DNA of 64,000 bases, from NCBI RefSeq assembly GCF_014203665.1, contig NZ_JACHJN010000003.1:124001-188000 (forward strand). The letters are read 5' to 3'. This DNA is from Saccharothrix tamanrassetensis (GTDB taxonomy: Bacteria > Actinomycetota > Actinomycetes > Mycobacteriales > Pseudonocardiaceae). This document shows, in pieces, positions 39,209 through 47,169 of the stretch. A program made the position numbers and the translations under genes. The notes beneath the pieces were generated by a model, which was given only the letters and a program-made list of their open reading frames with translations, was not told the origin of the DNA and made no database searches. Positions within the stretch are counted from its first letter, which is position 1. Every line of letters starts with the position of its first letter.

Positions 39209-40393
39209 CTAATCCTGGCCGCCGCGGGCATCGCTCTCGCGGACCAGGATGACCAACCGGTCATCACTGGACACGGGCGCACCGCCGGCGTTCTTGTTCA
39301 CGGTGCCGACCAGCGCAGTGTTGTCGTCGATCATCACCAGCGCCCCGATCCGGCCGAAACCGGTCTCCGTGTTCAGGTACGGCTCCGGCTTGCCGGTGAA
39401 GCTGCCGTCCGGGTTCATCGGCATCACCAGCGTGCCCGGCGTGTTCGAGGTACCCAGCCACATCACGTTGGACAACGACGCGCACCCGTTGATCCCCGGA
39501 CGCTCCGGCCACGACCACGCCGGGTTGCCCAACGGCTTGCCCGACTCCACCCGGTACAGCAGTTCGGCCGACGCGCCCGCGTCCGTCACCCACGTCTTCG
39601 ACCCGTCACCCGACACGCACAGCCCACCCGGCGAACGCAGACCGGACGCCAGCACCCGCGAACCCGCCGTCGGGTTGCCCCGCGCGGGCTGGCCCGAGCC
39701 GTCGATCCGCAGCACCTTGCCCGCCAGCGACTCCGGGTCGGTGGCCAGCGCCGGGTTGCCCGCGTCACCGGTCGCCACCAGCAGCGCCCCCGCGCGGTCG
39801 TAGGCCAGCACACCGCGGTTGCCGGACGGGCCCTTCGGAATCCCCGTCAGCACCGGCTTCGGGACGTCTCCGGGAGCGAGCCGCAGCACGCGGTTGTCGG
39901 TCGGAGTCGTCACGTAGACGTATACGAGCTGGTCCTCGGGGTACGTCGGCGACAGCGTCAGCCCGGTGAGACCGCCATCCGTCGACGCGTCCACCTCGAA
40001 CGTGTGCACCACCACCGGTTCCACGTCCTTGGTGACCTTCACCAGCCGCCCCGTGGCACGCTCGGCGGCCAACGCCGTCACCGCGCCCGTCGTCTGGTTC
40101 ACGTCCGTCATCGCCACACCCGACACCGGGGACAGGCACGTCCCCACCACCGCCGGGTTGAAGTCCTTGCAGCCCTGCGGCGGCGGCACCGGAGTCGGCT
40201 GCTGACCGGGCTGCTGGCCCTGACCAGGGCTCTTCGGCAACTCGCCGGGCAGCTCGGGCCTCGGCCCCGCCTGCGGCGTCAACTGCGGCGCAGGACTCCA
40301 CCCGGTCGGAGCCGGCTGCTCCGGGAAGCTCGCGCAGCCGACCGCGAGCAGGCCGACAGCGGAGGCGACCAGCAACCCACGGAGTCGTGACAC
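39209..40393 (-). CDS. lppZ: LppZ-like lipoprotein, PQQ-type glucose/sorbosone dehydrogenase fold
   Basis: A 394-aa exported lipoprotein. The lipobox LLAVGC sits at about residues 16-21, with Cys lipidated. A Pro/Gln-rich linker to about 75 leads to a six-bladed beta-propeller of the glucose/sorbosone dehydrogenase family (GLTGLTLSPTYPEDQLVYVYVT, LLVATGDAGNPA, ASGLRSPGGLCV). Whether PQQ and calcium are bound is unclear, since the catalytic His is not obvious. It corresponds in place to LppZ of mycobacteria (recall). GTG 40393 is chosen because the longer frame begins with TTG and has no spacing to the upstream gene. It starts 11 bp after the hydrolase gene. Confidence 0.85.
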   Translation of the reverse strand: MSRLRGLLVASAVGLLAVGCASFPEQPAPTGWSPAPQLTPQAGPRPELPGELPKSPGQGQQPGQQPTPVPPPQGCKDFNPAVVGTCLSPVSGVAMTDVNQTTGAVTALAAERATGRLVKVTKDVEPVVVHTFEVDASTDGGLTGLTLSPTYPEDQLVYVYVTTPTDNRVLRLAPGDVPKPVLTGIPKGPSGNRGVLAYDRAGALLVATGDAGNPALATDPESLAGKVLRIDGSGQPARGNPTAGSRVLASGLRSPGGLCVSGDGSKTWVTDAGASAELLYRVESGKPLGNPAWSWPERPGINGCASLSNVMWLGTSNTPGTLVMPMNPDGSFTGKPEPYLNTETGFGRIGALVMIDDNTALVGTVNKNAGGAPVSSDDRLVILVRESDARGGQD

Positions 40394-40404
40394 GAGGACC
40401 AAGG

Positions 40405-41274
40405 CTAGGCGCGCGGCCGTGAACGTGAGGTGAGCAGGTCCTCCGCTGACCGCTCCACGGCCAGCTCCACCGCCGCCACCCGGTCCAGCAGCAGCTCCAG
40501 CTCGTCCACCACGACCTGCGGGTTCTCCAACAGCAGGAAGTGCGTGTTCGGCAGCAACCTGACCCGCGCCTGCGGCAGACCCGACACCGGGCCGACCACA
40601 CTGCTCGGCGACGCCAACCAGTCATACCGGGCGGCCAACACTGTTGTGGGGCACGTCACGCCGGTCAGATCCCGTCGTGGCGTGCGGCCCAGCGCGAGCG
40701 CCAACGTGAAATACCAGCCCCAGTCGTGCTCCAAGAACCGCCGCAACGCGCTCACCAGCGGTGATCGCAGGTCCGGCACCGGCACGTGGTGCAGCACGGA
40801 GTCCAACAGCGGACCGGCCAGCCTGAGCGCGCTCGCCGACGACACCCCGATCAGCCGACGCACGTCCTCCGGCAGCCCCGGGACACCCAGGACGCTCGCG
40901 AACGAGTCACCCGGCGCACCCGCCACCAACATCAGCCCCGACACCCGGTCCGGGTGCCTCAGCGCCAACTCGGCCGCCACCGTGACACCCATCGACCAAC
41001 CCAGCACCACACACCGCTCGATGCCGGCGTCGTCCAGCACGGCCAACGCGTCGCAGACGTGGTCCCGGACCGTGATGCGTGCGGGGTCGTCCGGGCGACC
41101 GGAGCCCATGGTGCCGCGGTGGTACCAGCTGTGCACGCGGGCCGCGGGCAGCACCGGCCACGCGGTCGGCACGGCACCCAGACCCGGACTCAACAGCACG
41201 TCCGGACCTTCCCCGTCGGTGCGCCACAGCCTGATGCGCGTGCCGTCGCCGGAGAACACGTCACGCTCCCGCAT
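40405..41274 (-). CDS. Alpha/beta hydrolase
   Basis: A 289-aa soluble alpha/beta-fold hydrolase. The nucleophile elbow is GWSMGV, the oxyanion-hole region LLSPGLGAVPTAWP. Asp and His of the triad lie in ARYDWL and NTHFLLLENP. No lid insertion is evident. ATG 41274 follows CACACT with a 7-nt spacer, a possible leaderless promoter facing the divergent 2-hydroxyacid dehydrogenase gene 28 bp away. Substrate unknown, and it is probably cotranscribed with lppZ. Confidence 0.9.
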   Translation of the reverse strand: MRERDVFSGDGTRIRLWRTDGEGPDVLLSPGLGAVPTAWPVLPAARVHSWYHRGTMGSGRPDDPARITVRDHVCDALAVLDDAGIERCVVLGWSMGVTVAAELALRHPDRVSGLMLVAGAPGDSFASVLGVPGLPEDVRRLIGVSSASALRLAGPLLDSVLHHVPVPDLRSPLVSALRRFLEHDWGWYFTLALALGRTPRRDLTGVTCPTTVLAARYDWLASPSSVVGPVSGLPQARVRLLPNTHFLLLENPQVVVDELELLLDRVAAVELAVERSAEDLLTSRSRPRA

Positions 41275-41302
41275 GGCGGACAGTGTGCCGTAGCGTGCGG
41301 GT

Positions 41303-42217
41303 GTGACGCTTACCGTGTTGGTTCCCGATGAGCTCGGTATCCGTGTGCTGTCCGACGTGGAGGGTGTGCGGCCCGTCCTGTACTCCGCGGACTCCGAGCT
41401 GCCGCCAGAGGCCGCCGACGCCGAGGTGCTGGTACCGAAATTCCTCCACAACACCGATCCCCGCGAGTTCTTCGGCCGGTTGCCGAAGCTGCGGCTGGTC
41501 CAGTTGTTGAGCGCGGGGGTGGAGCGGTTCATCGGCACGGTGCCCGAAGGGGTGATGCTGTCGACGTGCCGGGGAGCGCACGGCGGCAGCACGGCCGAGT
41601 GGGCGATCGGGGCGTTGCTGGCGATATATCGGGACTTCCCGGCGTTCGAGCTGGCGCGGCGGGAACGGCGGTGGGACTACCACGTGACCGAGACGTTGCA
41701 GGACAAGAAGGTTCTCGTGGTCGGGGCGGGTGACCTGGGGGAGCAGTTCCGGCGGCGGCTGGAGCCGTTCGACGCTTCGGCGACCCTGGTGGGCCGTACC
41801 GCGCGTGACGGCGTGCACGGGATGGACGAACTGCCGGAGCTGTTGGGCGGGTTCGACGCGGTGCTGGTGGTGGTGCCGTTGACCGCGGAGACCAGGGGGA
41901 TGGTGGACGCCGGGTTCCTGTCCCGGATGAAGGACGGGGCGGTGCTGATCAACGCCGCTCGGGGCCCGGTGGTGGACACGGCGGCTCTGGTGGCCGAGTT
42001 GGCGACGGGGCGGTTGCGGGCGGCGCTGGACGTGACCGAGCCGGAGCCGTTGCCGGCAGATCATCCACTGTGGACTGTTCCGGGGCTGTTCCTGACGCCG
42101 CATGTCGCCGGATCGTGTACTGGTCATGCGGAGCGGGCTTATGCGGTGGTGGCGGGGGAGGTGGCGCGGTTCGCGCGGGGTGAGGAGCCTCGGAACCTCG
42201 TGCGGGGGGAGTACTGA
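41303..42217 (+). CDS. D-isomer-specific 2-hydroxyacid dehydrogenase
   Basis: A 304-aa NAD(P)-dependent oxidoreductase reducing 2-oxoacids. The nucleotide-binding motif is VVGAGDLGEQF. Catalytic Arg lies in NAARGPVVD, Glu in DVTEPEPLP and His in LTPHVAGS. It lacks an ACT domain and is therefore not SerA (serA is elsewhere in this window). Substrate could be glyoxylate, hydroxypyruvate or another 2-oxoacid. GTG 41303 lies exactly 6 nt after TAGCGT (leaderless). Confidence 0.92.
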   Translation: MTLTVLVPDELGIRVLSDVEGVRPVLYSADSELPPEAADAEVLVPKFLHNTDPREFFGRLPKLRLVQLLSAGVERFIGTVPEGVMLSTCRGAHGGSTAEWAIGALLAIYRDFPAFELARRERRWDYHVTETLQDKKVLVVGAGDLGEQFRRRLEPFDASATLVGRTARDGVHGMDELPELLGGFDAVLVVVPLTAETRGMVDAGFLSRMKDGAVLINAARGPVVDTAALVAELATGRLRAALDVTEPEPLPADHPLWTVPGLFLTPHVAGSCTGHAERAYAVVAGEVARFARGEEPRNLVRGEY

Positions 42218-42679
42218 GGCGGGTGGCACTGGGTTCGGCCGGGTGCTGAACCCGGGCGGGCGCTGGGATCGGCAGGGCTTGGGTCGGCCGGACTCGGGCA
42301 CGGCCGGACTCGGGCACGGCCGGACTCGGGCACGGCCGGACTCGGACACGGCCGCGCTGCGGTGCGGCCGGGCCGGCGCTCGGCTGAGCCGGCGCTCGGC
42401 CCGGTCGGGCTGAGTCGGGTCGGCTCGGGCCCTGGTACGGCTGGCCGATCGGGGTTCGGCACGGGACGGTTGAGGGTTGAGCCGGGCCGGCGTTCGGCGG
42501 CGGGAGCGGGCGGGGGCGCACCAGGGTTGGGTCAGGTCGAATCGCACCGGTCAGGCCGAATCGCATCGAACGCTGAGATACCGTGCCCGATCGAGTGTCG
42601 CAACTAGACCATTCGGGTGTAGTCAGGCCGCGTAACGGACGCTCGCGATTGTCCCCCGAACCTCCTAACGTGCGGGTGC
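42218..42679. other. Intergenic region before the DoxX gene
   Basis: 462 bp without a credible gene. It contains a 16-bp tandem repeat (42285-42348) and otherwise degenerate GGCCGGC-rich sequence. The last 60 bp hold TAACGT (42666-42671), a likely -10 box 8 nt before the DoxX start codon. Confidence 0.55.
42285..42348. repeat. Four-copy 16-bp tandem repeat
   Basis: CGGCCGGACTCGGGCA occurs at 42285, 42301 and 42317, then once more with one change (G to A) at 42333. It lies downstream of the 2-hydroxyacid dehydrogenase stop. Confidence 0.85.
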
Positions 42680-43450
42680 GTGGCTACTCACGACGACGGC
42701 CCGAAGACTTCGGCCGGCTACTCCGACGACGGTTTCTACGCGACTTCGACGGGTGGCGCGGGAGGAGGAGCACACCACTTCGACGACGGCACCCAGGCGT
42801 TCGGCAAGGGCACCAGCCCGTTCGACAAGGACACCAGCAGCTTCGACACCACCGGCTACACCCCGGTCGACACCTTCGGCGAGACCGCGACCACCCACTA
42901 CGAGGACGAGGACGAGCGCAAGCCGTTCGCCTGGTCCGGCAGCGCCGACCTGGGCCTGCTGGTGCTGCGCGTGGCGCTGGGCGGGGTGTTCATCGGCCAC
43001 GGCCTGCAGAAGGTGTTCGGCCTGTTCGGCGGCCCCGGCATCGACACGTTCGCCGAGCAGCTCCGCAACGACTTCGGCTTCCGCGAGGCGAAGATCCTCG
43101 CGTGGGTCACCGGCGTCACCGAACTGGCGGGCGGCAGCCTGCTGGTGCTCGGCCTGTTCACGCCGCTCGCGGCGGCGGGGATCCTCGGCGTGATGGTCAA
43201 CGCCATCGTGCTCAAGTACGGCGGCGGACCGCTGCCCGCCGGGGGTGTCAAGGGGTTCCTCACCACCGGCGACGGGATCGAGCTGGAGGTGGCGTACGCG
43301 GCGATGGCCTTCGGGCTCATGTTCGCCGGTCCGGGACGGGCCGCGATCGACTACAACCGCAGCTGGTTCCGACACCCGCTGCCGGCGGGCTTCATCTGCT
43401 TGGTCCTCGCGGCAGGTGCGACCACCGCGACGCTCCTGGTGTTCCGCTAA
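42680..43450 (+). CDS. DoxX family membrane protein with long disordered N-terminus
   Basis: A 256-aa protein. Residues 1-90 are hydrophilic and low-complexity (THDDGPKTSAGYSDDGF, then several FD-containing segments), likely disordered. The DoxX domain from about 92 has four transmembrane helices: VLRVALGGVFIGHGLQKVFGLF, GVTELAGGSLLVLGLFTPLAAAGI and two more. DoxX proteins are linked to redox and thiol homeostasis in mycobacteria. It occupies the position of the DoxX-like gene next to lppZ in that genus (recall). GTG 42680 is 8 nt after TAACGT. The long N-terminus is unusual, and an internal start cannot be excluded. Confidence 0.85.
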   Translation: MATHDDGPKTSAGYSDDGFYATSTGGAGGGAHHFDDGTQAFGKGTSPFDKDTSSFDTTGYTPVDTFGETATTHYEDEDERKPFAWSGSADLGLLVLRVALGGVFIGHGLQKVFGLFGGPGIDTFAEQLRNDFGFREAKILAWVTGVTELAGGSLLVLGLFTPLAAAGILGVMVNAIVLKYGGGPLPAGGVKGFLTTGDGIELEVAYAAMAFGLMFAGPGRAAIDYNRSWFRHPLPAGFICLVLAAGATTATLLVFR

Positions 43451-43685
43451 GCCTGCCTATGTCGGTCTACGTCGGTGTGCGACAAGCCCGCCGGCTGTTG
43501 TGGGGTAGGGCCTGTACGACCTGCCGAGCCGGCCTGGCTTTCGCTGCTTCGTCGGGGGCGTTTCCGCCTGCCCCGCTCCGCCCGCTCCGCTTCACCGGCT
43601 CCGCTCGGTTCCTGCTCCGCTTGCTCACCCCGCTCTGCGTAACCGCCCACTCCGCTCTGCGTGACCGCCCACTCCGCTCTGCGTG

Positions 43686-43777
43686 AACCGCCCGCTCCGC
43701 TTGGACCCAACCGCCCGCTCCGCTTGGACCCAACCGCCCGCTCCGCTTGGACCCAACCGCCCGCTCCGCTTGGACCC
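43686..43777. repeat. Four-copy 23-bp tandem repeat
   Basis: Perfect 23-bp units starting at 43686, 43709, 43732 and 43755 (each AACCGCCCGCTCCGCTTGG plus ACCC). Related 22-bp units with CCACTCCGCTCTGCGTG precede them from about 43638, suggesting stepwise expansion. Confidence 0.85.
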
Positions 43778-43854
43778 CTTGAACCGCTCGATCCTCACCG
43801 ATGGCCCGGCCGGGTGTTGACGGCCGGGCCGTTCGGTCTGCATAGCTTCCCGCC

Positions 43855-43907
43855 GTGCCGCGCTCCTTGTTTACGGCAACGAAACCGCCGCCTGAAAAGT
43901 GCCCGGA
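43855..43907 (+). ncRNA. Duplicated intergenic element, copy 2 (candidate small RNA)
   Basis: Identical over 30 nt to 36343-36372, with the second block AAAGTGCCCGGA at the same 11-nt spacing. Here no gene follows on the plus strand, because ilvD converges from the right. This makes a simple promoter or leader role for a neighbouring gene less likely than a free-standing RNA or binding site. The strand of action is unproven. Confidence 0.4.
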
Positions 43908-44123
43908 CCGCCGTCGCTCGAAGAGGTGATCTTGAGGGACGACAACGCTCGCCGGCAGTGATCGGATCCGGTCCACCGCAAGAGCGGTAACCCGATGGCG
44001 ATCTCGAGTCGGCGATGTACGTCGCCGACTCACGTCACGGTGTGCGTTTGGCGTGCCGGCGGTCTCGGGCGGTGTGCTCGGCGGTTCCGGGCGGTGTGAC
44101 TGGTGGTGCGTCTGGCGGTGTGC

Positions 44124-45968
44124 CTAGCGGTTCACGTCGCGGACCGCGCCCTTGGACGCGTCGGTCGTCAGGAGAGCGTAAGCCCGCAACGCCGCCGTCA
44201 CCGGGCGGACGCGGTCGGCGGGTTGCCACGGCCGCTCGGACGCCTCCATCTTCGCCCGGCGGTCCGCCAGCACCTCGTCGGGCACCAACAGCTCCAACCG
44301 CCGCTCGTGCACGTCGATCAGGATCCGGTCGCCGTCCTGCACCAGGCCGATGGTCCCGCCGCCCGCCGCCTCCGGCGACACGTGGCCGATGGACAGCCCC
44401 GACGTCCCGCCCGAGAACCTGCCGTCGGTGATCAGCGCGCACTTCTTGCCCAGCCCGGCACCCTTCAGGAACGCCGTCGGGTGCAGCATCTCCTGCATCC
44501 CCGGCCCGCCCGCCGGCCCCTCGTAGCGCACCACCAGCACGTCGCCCGCCTGGATCTCCTTGTTCAGGATCACCGACACCGCCTGCTCCTGGGACTCCAC
44601 GACCCGCGCCGGGCCCTCGAAGCGCCACAGCTCCTCGTCGATGCCCGCCGCCTTGATCACCGCGCCGCGCTCGGCCAGGTTGCCGTGCAGCACCGCCAGC
44701 CCGCCGTCCTTCGTGTACGCGTGCTCGACGTCGCGGATGCAGCCGCCCGCCGCGTCGGTGTCCAGCTTGGACCACCGGTTCGAGGTGGAGAACGCCTGCG
44801 TGGTGCGCACCCCGCCCGGAGCGGCGTGGAAGAGCTCGACGGCTCGCGGGGACGGCGACTCGGCGCGGACGTCCCAGGCGGACAGCCACGACGCGACGTC
44901 GGGGGAGTGCACGGTGCGCACGTCCTCGTTGAGCAGCCCGCCCCGCCACAGCTCGCCCAGCAGCGCGGGGATCCCACCCGCCCGGTGCACGTCCTCCATG
45001 TGGTAGTCGGAGTTCGGCGACACCTTGGCCAGGCACGGCACGCGCCGGCTCAGGGCGTCGATGTCGGCCAGCGTGAAGTCGATCCCGCCCTCCTGCGCGG
45101 CGGCGAGGATGTGCAGCACGGTGTTGGTCGAGCCGCCCATCGCCATGTCCAGGGCCATCGCGTTCTCGAACGCCGCCCGGGACGCGATCGACCGCGGCAG
45201 CACGGACTCGTCGTCCTCGCCGTAGTACCGCCGGCACAGCTCCACGACGGTCCGGCCGGCTTCGGCGAACAGCTCGCGCCGCGCCGAGTGGGTGGCCAGC
45301 GTCGAGCCGTTGCCGGGCAGCGCCAGCCCCAGGGCCTCGGTGAGGCAGTTCATCGAGTTCGCGGTGAACATGCCCGAGCACGACCCGCAGGTCGGGCAGG
45401 CGGAGCGCTCCACCACGGACAGGCCCTCGTCGTCCACCTCGGGGGACGCCGACGCCGCGATCGCGGTGATCAGGTCGGTCGGTGCGACCGCCACCCCGTC
45501 CACCACGACCGCCTTGCCGGCCTCCATCGGCCCGCCGGACACGAAGACGACCGGGATGTCGAGGCGCATGGCCGCGTTGAGCATCCCGGGCGTGATCTTG
45601 TCGCAGTTGGAGATGCACACGATCGCGTCGGCCTGGTGGGCGTTCACCATGTACTCGACCGAGTCGGCGATGATCTCGCGGGACGGCAGCGAGTACAGCA
45701 TCCCGCTGTGCCCCATGGCGATGCCGTCGTCCACCGCGATGGTGTGGAACTCGCGCGGCACGCCGCCCGCTTCGCGAATCGCCTCCGCCACGATGTCGCC
45801 GAGGTCGCGCAGGTGCACGTGACCCGGCACGAACTGCGTGTAGGAGTTGGCGATGGCCACGATCGGCTTGCCGAAGTCGCTGTCGGTCATGCCGGTCGCG
45901 CGCCACAGCGCGCGGGCCCCGGCGGCGTTGCGGCCGTGGGTCGTGGTGCGGGAACGGAGCGGTGGCAC
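44124..45968 (-). CDS. ilvD: Dihydroxy-acid dehydratase
   Basis: A 614-aa iron-sulfur enzyme dehydrating dihydroxyisovalerate and dihydroxymethylvalerate to the 2-oxoacids of valine, leucine and isoleucine. Cluster cysteines are in [12 protein letters not shown] and [37 protein letters not shown] and the late [10 protein letters not shown] block are diagnostic. The start at 45968 is GTG, preceded by GGAGGAG. It lies opposite to ilvBNC, about 1.2 kb away across VKOR and PH genes. No attenuator is evident before it. Confidence 0.96.
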   Translation of the reverse strand: MPPLRSRTTTHGRNAAGARALWRATGMTDSDFGKPIVAIANSYTQFVPGHVHLRDLGDIVAEAIREAGGVPREFHTIAVDDGIAMGHSGMLYSLPSREIIADSVEYMVNAHQADAIVCISNCDKITPGMLNAAMRLDIPVVFVSGGPMEAGKAVVVDGVAVAPTDLITAIAASASPEVDDEGLSVVERSACPTCGSCSGMFTANSMNCLTEALGLALPGNGSTLATHSARRELFAEAGRTVVELCRRYYGEDDESVLPRSIASRAAFENAMALDMAMGGSTNTVLHILAAAQEGGIDFTLADIDALSRRVPCLAKVSPNSDYHMEDVHRAGGIPALLGELWRGGLLNEDVRTVHSPDVASWLSAWDVRAESPSPRAVELFHAAPGGVRTTQAFSTSNRWSKLDTDAAGGCIRDVEHAYTKDGGLAVLHGNLAERGAVIKAAGIDEELWRFEGPARVVESQEQAVSVILNKEIQAGDVLVVRYEGPAGGPGMQEMLHPTAFLKGAGLGKKCALITDGRFSGGTSGLSIGHVSPEAAGGGTIGLVQDGDRILIDVHERRLELLVPDEVLADRRAKMEASERPWQPADRVRPVTAALRAYALLTTDASKGAVRDVNR

Positions 45969-46055
45969 GGCTCCTCCAGAGTCTGTTCAGAACAAGGCTG
46001 TGTCGCGAGGAGGCGCGGGGGTGGGCGCCGGAGTCCGGGAGCGGTGCCCCAGAGG

Positions 46056-46490
46056 CTACTCCCGCCGCAGCGCCGCCGTGACCAGCACGCCCGCCAGCGC
46101 GAGTGTGATGACGTGCACTGCGGTGCACCACAGGCAGATCTTGCCGATCAGCACGAACTCGGCCGCGATCAGCCACACCACGAACAGCACGCCGACGCCG
46201 ACCGAGCCGAGCCGCAGCCAGTGCAGCCGCCGGTCGCGCCAGGCGACCGGCAGGCACAGCAGGGTGATGAACGCGAAGAAGGCCAGGCCCAGGACGGCGA
46301 CCGGGATGCCGAGGAACTCGGACTGCTCGCTGGTGGTCACCGTGCCGCAGTCGACGACCTCGCCCTCCGCGCACAGCAGCGCGTCCGCCGAGAAGTGCGT
46401 CACGGTCAGGTAGGCCGACACCGCGAGGCCCGCGATGGACAGCGCGAGGCTGACCGGCGCGACCCAGCGGACCTGGGTGTTCGAAGTCAC
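46056..46490 (-). CDS. Vitamin K epoxide reductase (VKOR) family protein
   Basis: A 144-aa four-helix membrane protein that reoxidises a DsbA-like partner using menaquinone, for disulfide formation outside the membrane. The redox CxxC is CLWC in helix 4 (GKICLWCTAVH). The periplasmic loop cysteines are in LLCAEGEVVDCGTV, followed by SEFLGIPVAVLG. The thioredoxin-like fusion domain seen in some homologues is absent. The start overlaps the stop of the PH-domain gene (GTGA), showing coupling. It precedes ilvD by 87 bp. Confidence 0.93.
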   Translation of the reverse strand: MTSNTQVRWVAPVSLALSIAGLAVSAYLTVTHFSADALLCAEGEVVDCGTVTTSEQSEFLGIPVAVLGLAFFAFITLLCLPVAWRDRRLHWLRLGSVGVGVLFVVWLIAAEFVLIGKICLWCTAVHVITLALAGVLVTAALRRE

Positions 46491-46882
46491 TCCGGTGACT
46501 CTACGGATTCGGGTGTTGCCTTCGGGTCAGGGACGCGGCCCCGGCTGATCGCGGACAGCGCGGGCAGGTGCCCGGCCCGGACGGCGGGCAGCCGGACCAG
46601 CGAACCGTCCGCCAGCACGGCGCTCAGCCAGCCCTTCGGCACCACCTTGATGGCCTTCACGTCGTCCCACGCCACGACCCGCTTGCCGAACGTGCCGCGG
46701 GCCACCAGCCGCGTCGGGTCGACCGTGGTCCGGTTGCGCACCACCCACCAGCCGAACCCGAGGGGCAGCAGGTAGACGGCCTGCAGGCCGGGTGCCCCCC
46801 ACGCGAACGGGGTCGCGCAGATGGCGATGGCGGCCGCCGCGATGAGGGCGGGCGCGGGGATCCGGAACACGAGCTTGTCCAC
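46487..46882 (-). CDS. PH (bPH2/Cfp6-like) domain protein
   Basis: A 131-aa protein. Two hydrophobic segments (ALIAAAAIAICATPFAW and LQAVYLLPLGFGWWVV) are followed by a small PH-like domain (TRLVARGTFGKRVVAWDDVKAIKVVPKGWLSAVLADGSLVRLPAV) and an acidic/Pro tail. It resembles Cfp6 of mycobacteria, which lies between doxX-like and ilvB genes there (recall). GTG 46882 begins VDKLVFRIP. A longer frame upstream is not supported by codon pattern. Function unknown. It is coupled to the VKOR gene. Confidence 0.8.
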   Translation of the reverse strand: MDKLVFRIPAPALIAAAAIAICATPFAWGAPGLQAVYLLPLGFGWWVVRNRTTVDPTRLVARGTFGKRVVAWDDVKAIKVVPKGWLSAVLADGSLVRLPAVRAGHLPALSAISRGRVPDPKATPESVESPE

Positions 46883-46977
46883 GTCACCGATGGTGCCACC
46901 GGTCCTCCGGGCGGGTGATGGCAGCCCCGTTCCAGTCGGCTCCGGCGTCCACGATCCGGGAGTGCCGTCCCGCACAG

Positions 46978-47007
46978 TTGACGCCCGTCGTAGTTGACGG
47001 TTAACGT
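46978..47007 (+). promoter_or_regulatory. Promoter of the ilvBNC leader
   Basis: TTGACG (46978-46983), an 18-bp spacer and TAACGT (47002-47007) form the best promoter match in the window. The -10 ends 7 nt before the leader-peptide ATG, so the transcript is probably leaderless. A second TTGACG at 46994 is an alternative. Confidence 0.65.
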
Positions 47008-47014
47008 CACGGCC

Positions 47015-47062
47015 ATGCAGCGCAACCTCGTTCTCGTACTTCCCAGGCGCGTCGCCGCCTAG
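47015..47062 (+). CDS. ilvBNC leader peptide
   Basis: A 15-aa ORF reading [15 protein letters not shown]. It is rich in Leu and Val (three each), the end products of the pathway. Position (between promoter and an attenuator hairpin) and composition are those of a transcription-attenuation leader, as known for ilvBNC in corynebacteria. Slow translation at the Leu/Val codons would favour readthrough when these amino acids are scarce. Confidence 0.75.
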   Translation: MQRNLVLVLPRRVAA

Positions 47063-47089
47063 GCTTATCGAGCTTGCGTCGACGCGCGA

Positions 47090-47126
47090 CCCTCGTCCCA
47101 CCCGTTCGGGTTGGCGAGGGTTTTTT
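47090..47126 (+). terminator. ilvBNC attenuator
   Basis: CCCTCG (47090-47095) pairs with CGAGGG (47115-47120), extended inward by ACCCG/CGGGT with mismatches, and is followed by six T (47121-47126). A competing pairing between GCGCGTCG (47048-47055, in the leader ORF) and CGACGCGC (47080-47087) could form an upstream antiterminator-like stem. Confidence 0.75.
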
Positions 47127-47169
47127 CGTGCCCGGACCGTGCATTCTCCTTTACCCACGAGGCAGACAG

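Larger units (their letters stand above)
43451..44123. other. Intergenic region between DoxX and ilvD
   Basis: 673 bp with no credible gene. It contains degenerate CCGCTCCGC-rich repeats from about 43560, a 23-bp tandem array (43686-43777), an inverted repeat GGCCCGGCCGG/CGGCCGGGCC near 43804-43830, copy 2 of the duplicated element (43855-43907), and a hairpin GTCGGCGATGTACGTCGCCGAC around 44010-44032. Confidence 0.6.

Noticed and set aside
46978-47130. T-box riboswitch before ilvB
   Set aside because: No T-box consensus is visible. A Leu/Val-rich leader ORF explains the structure better.
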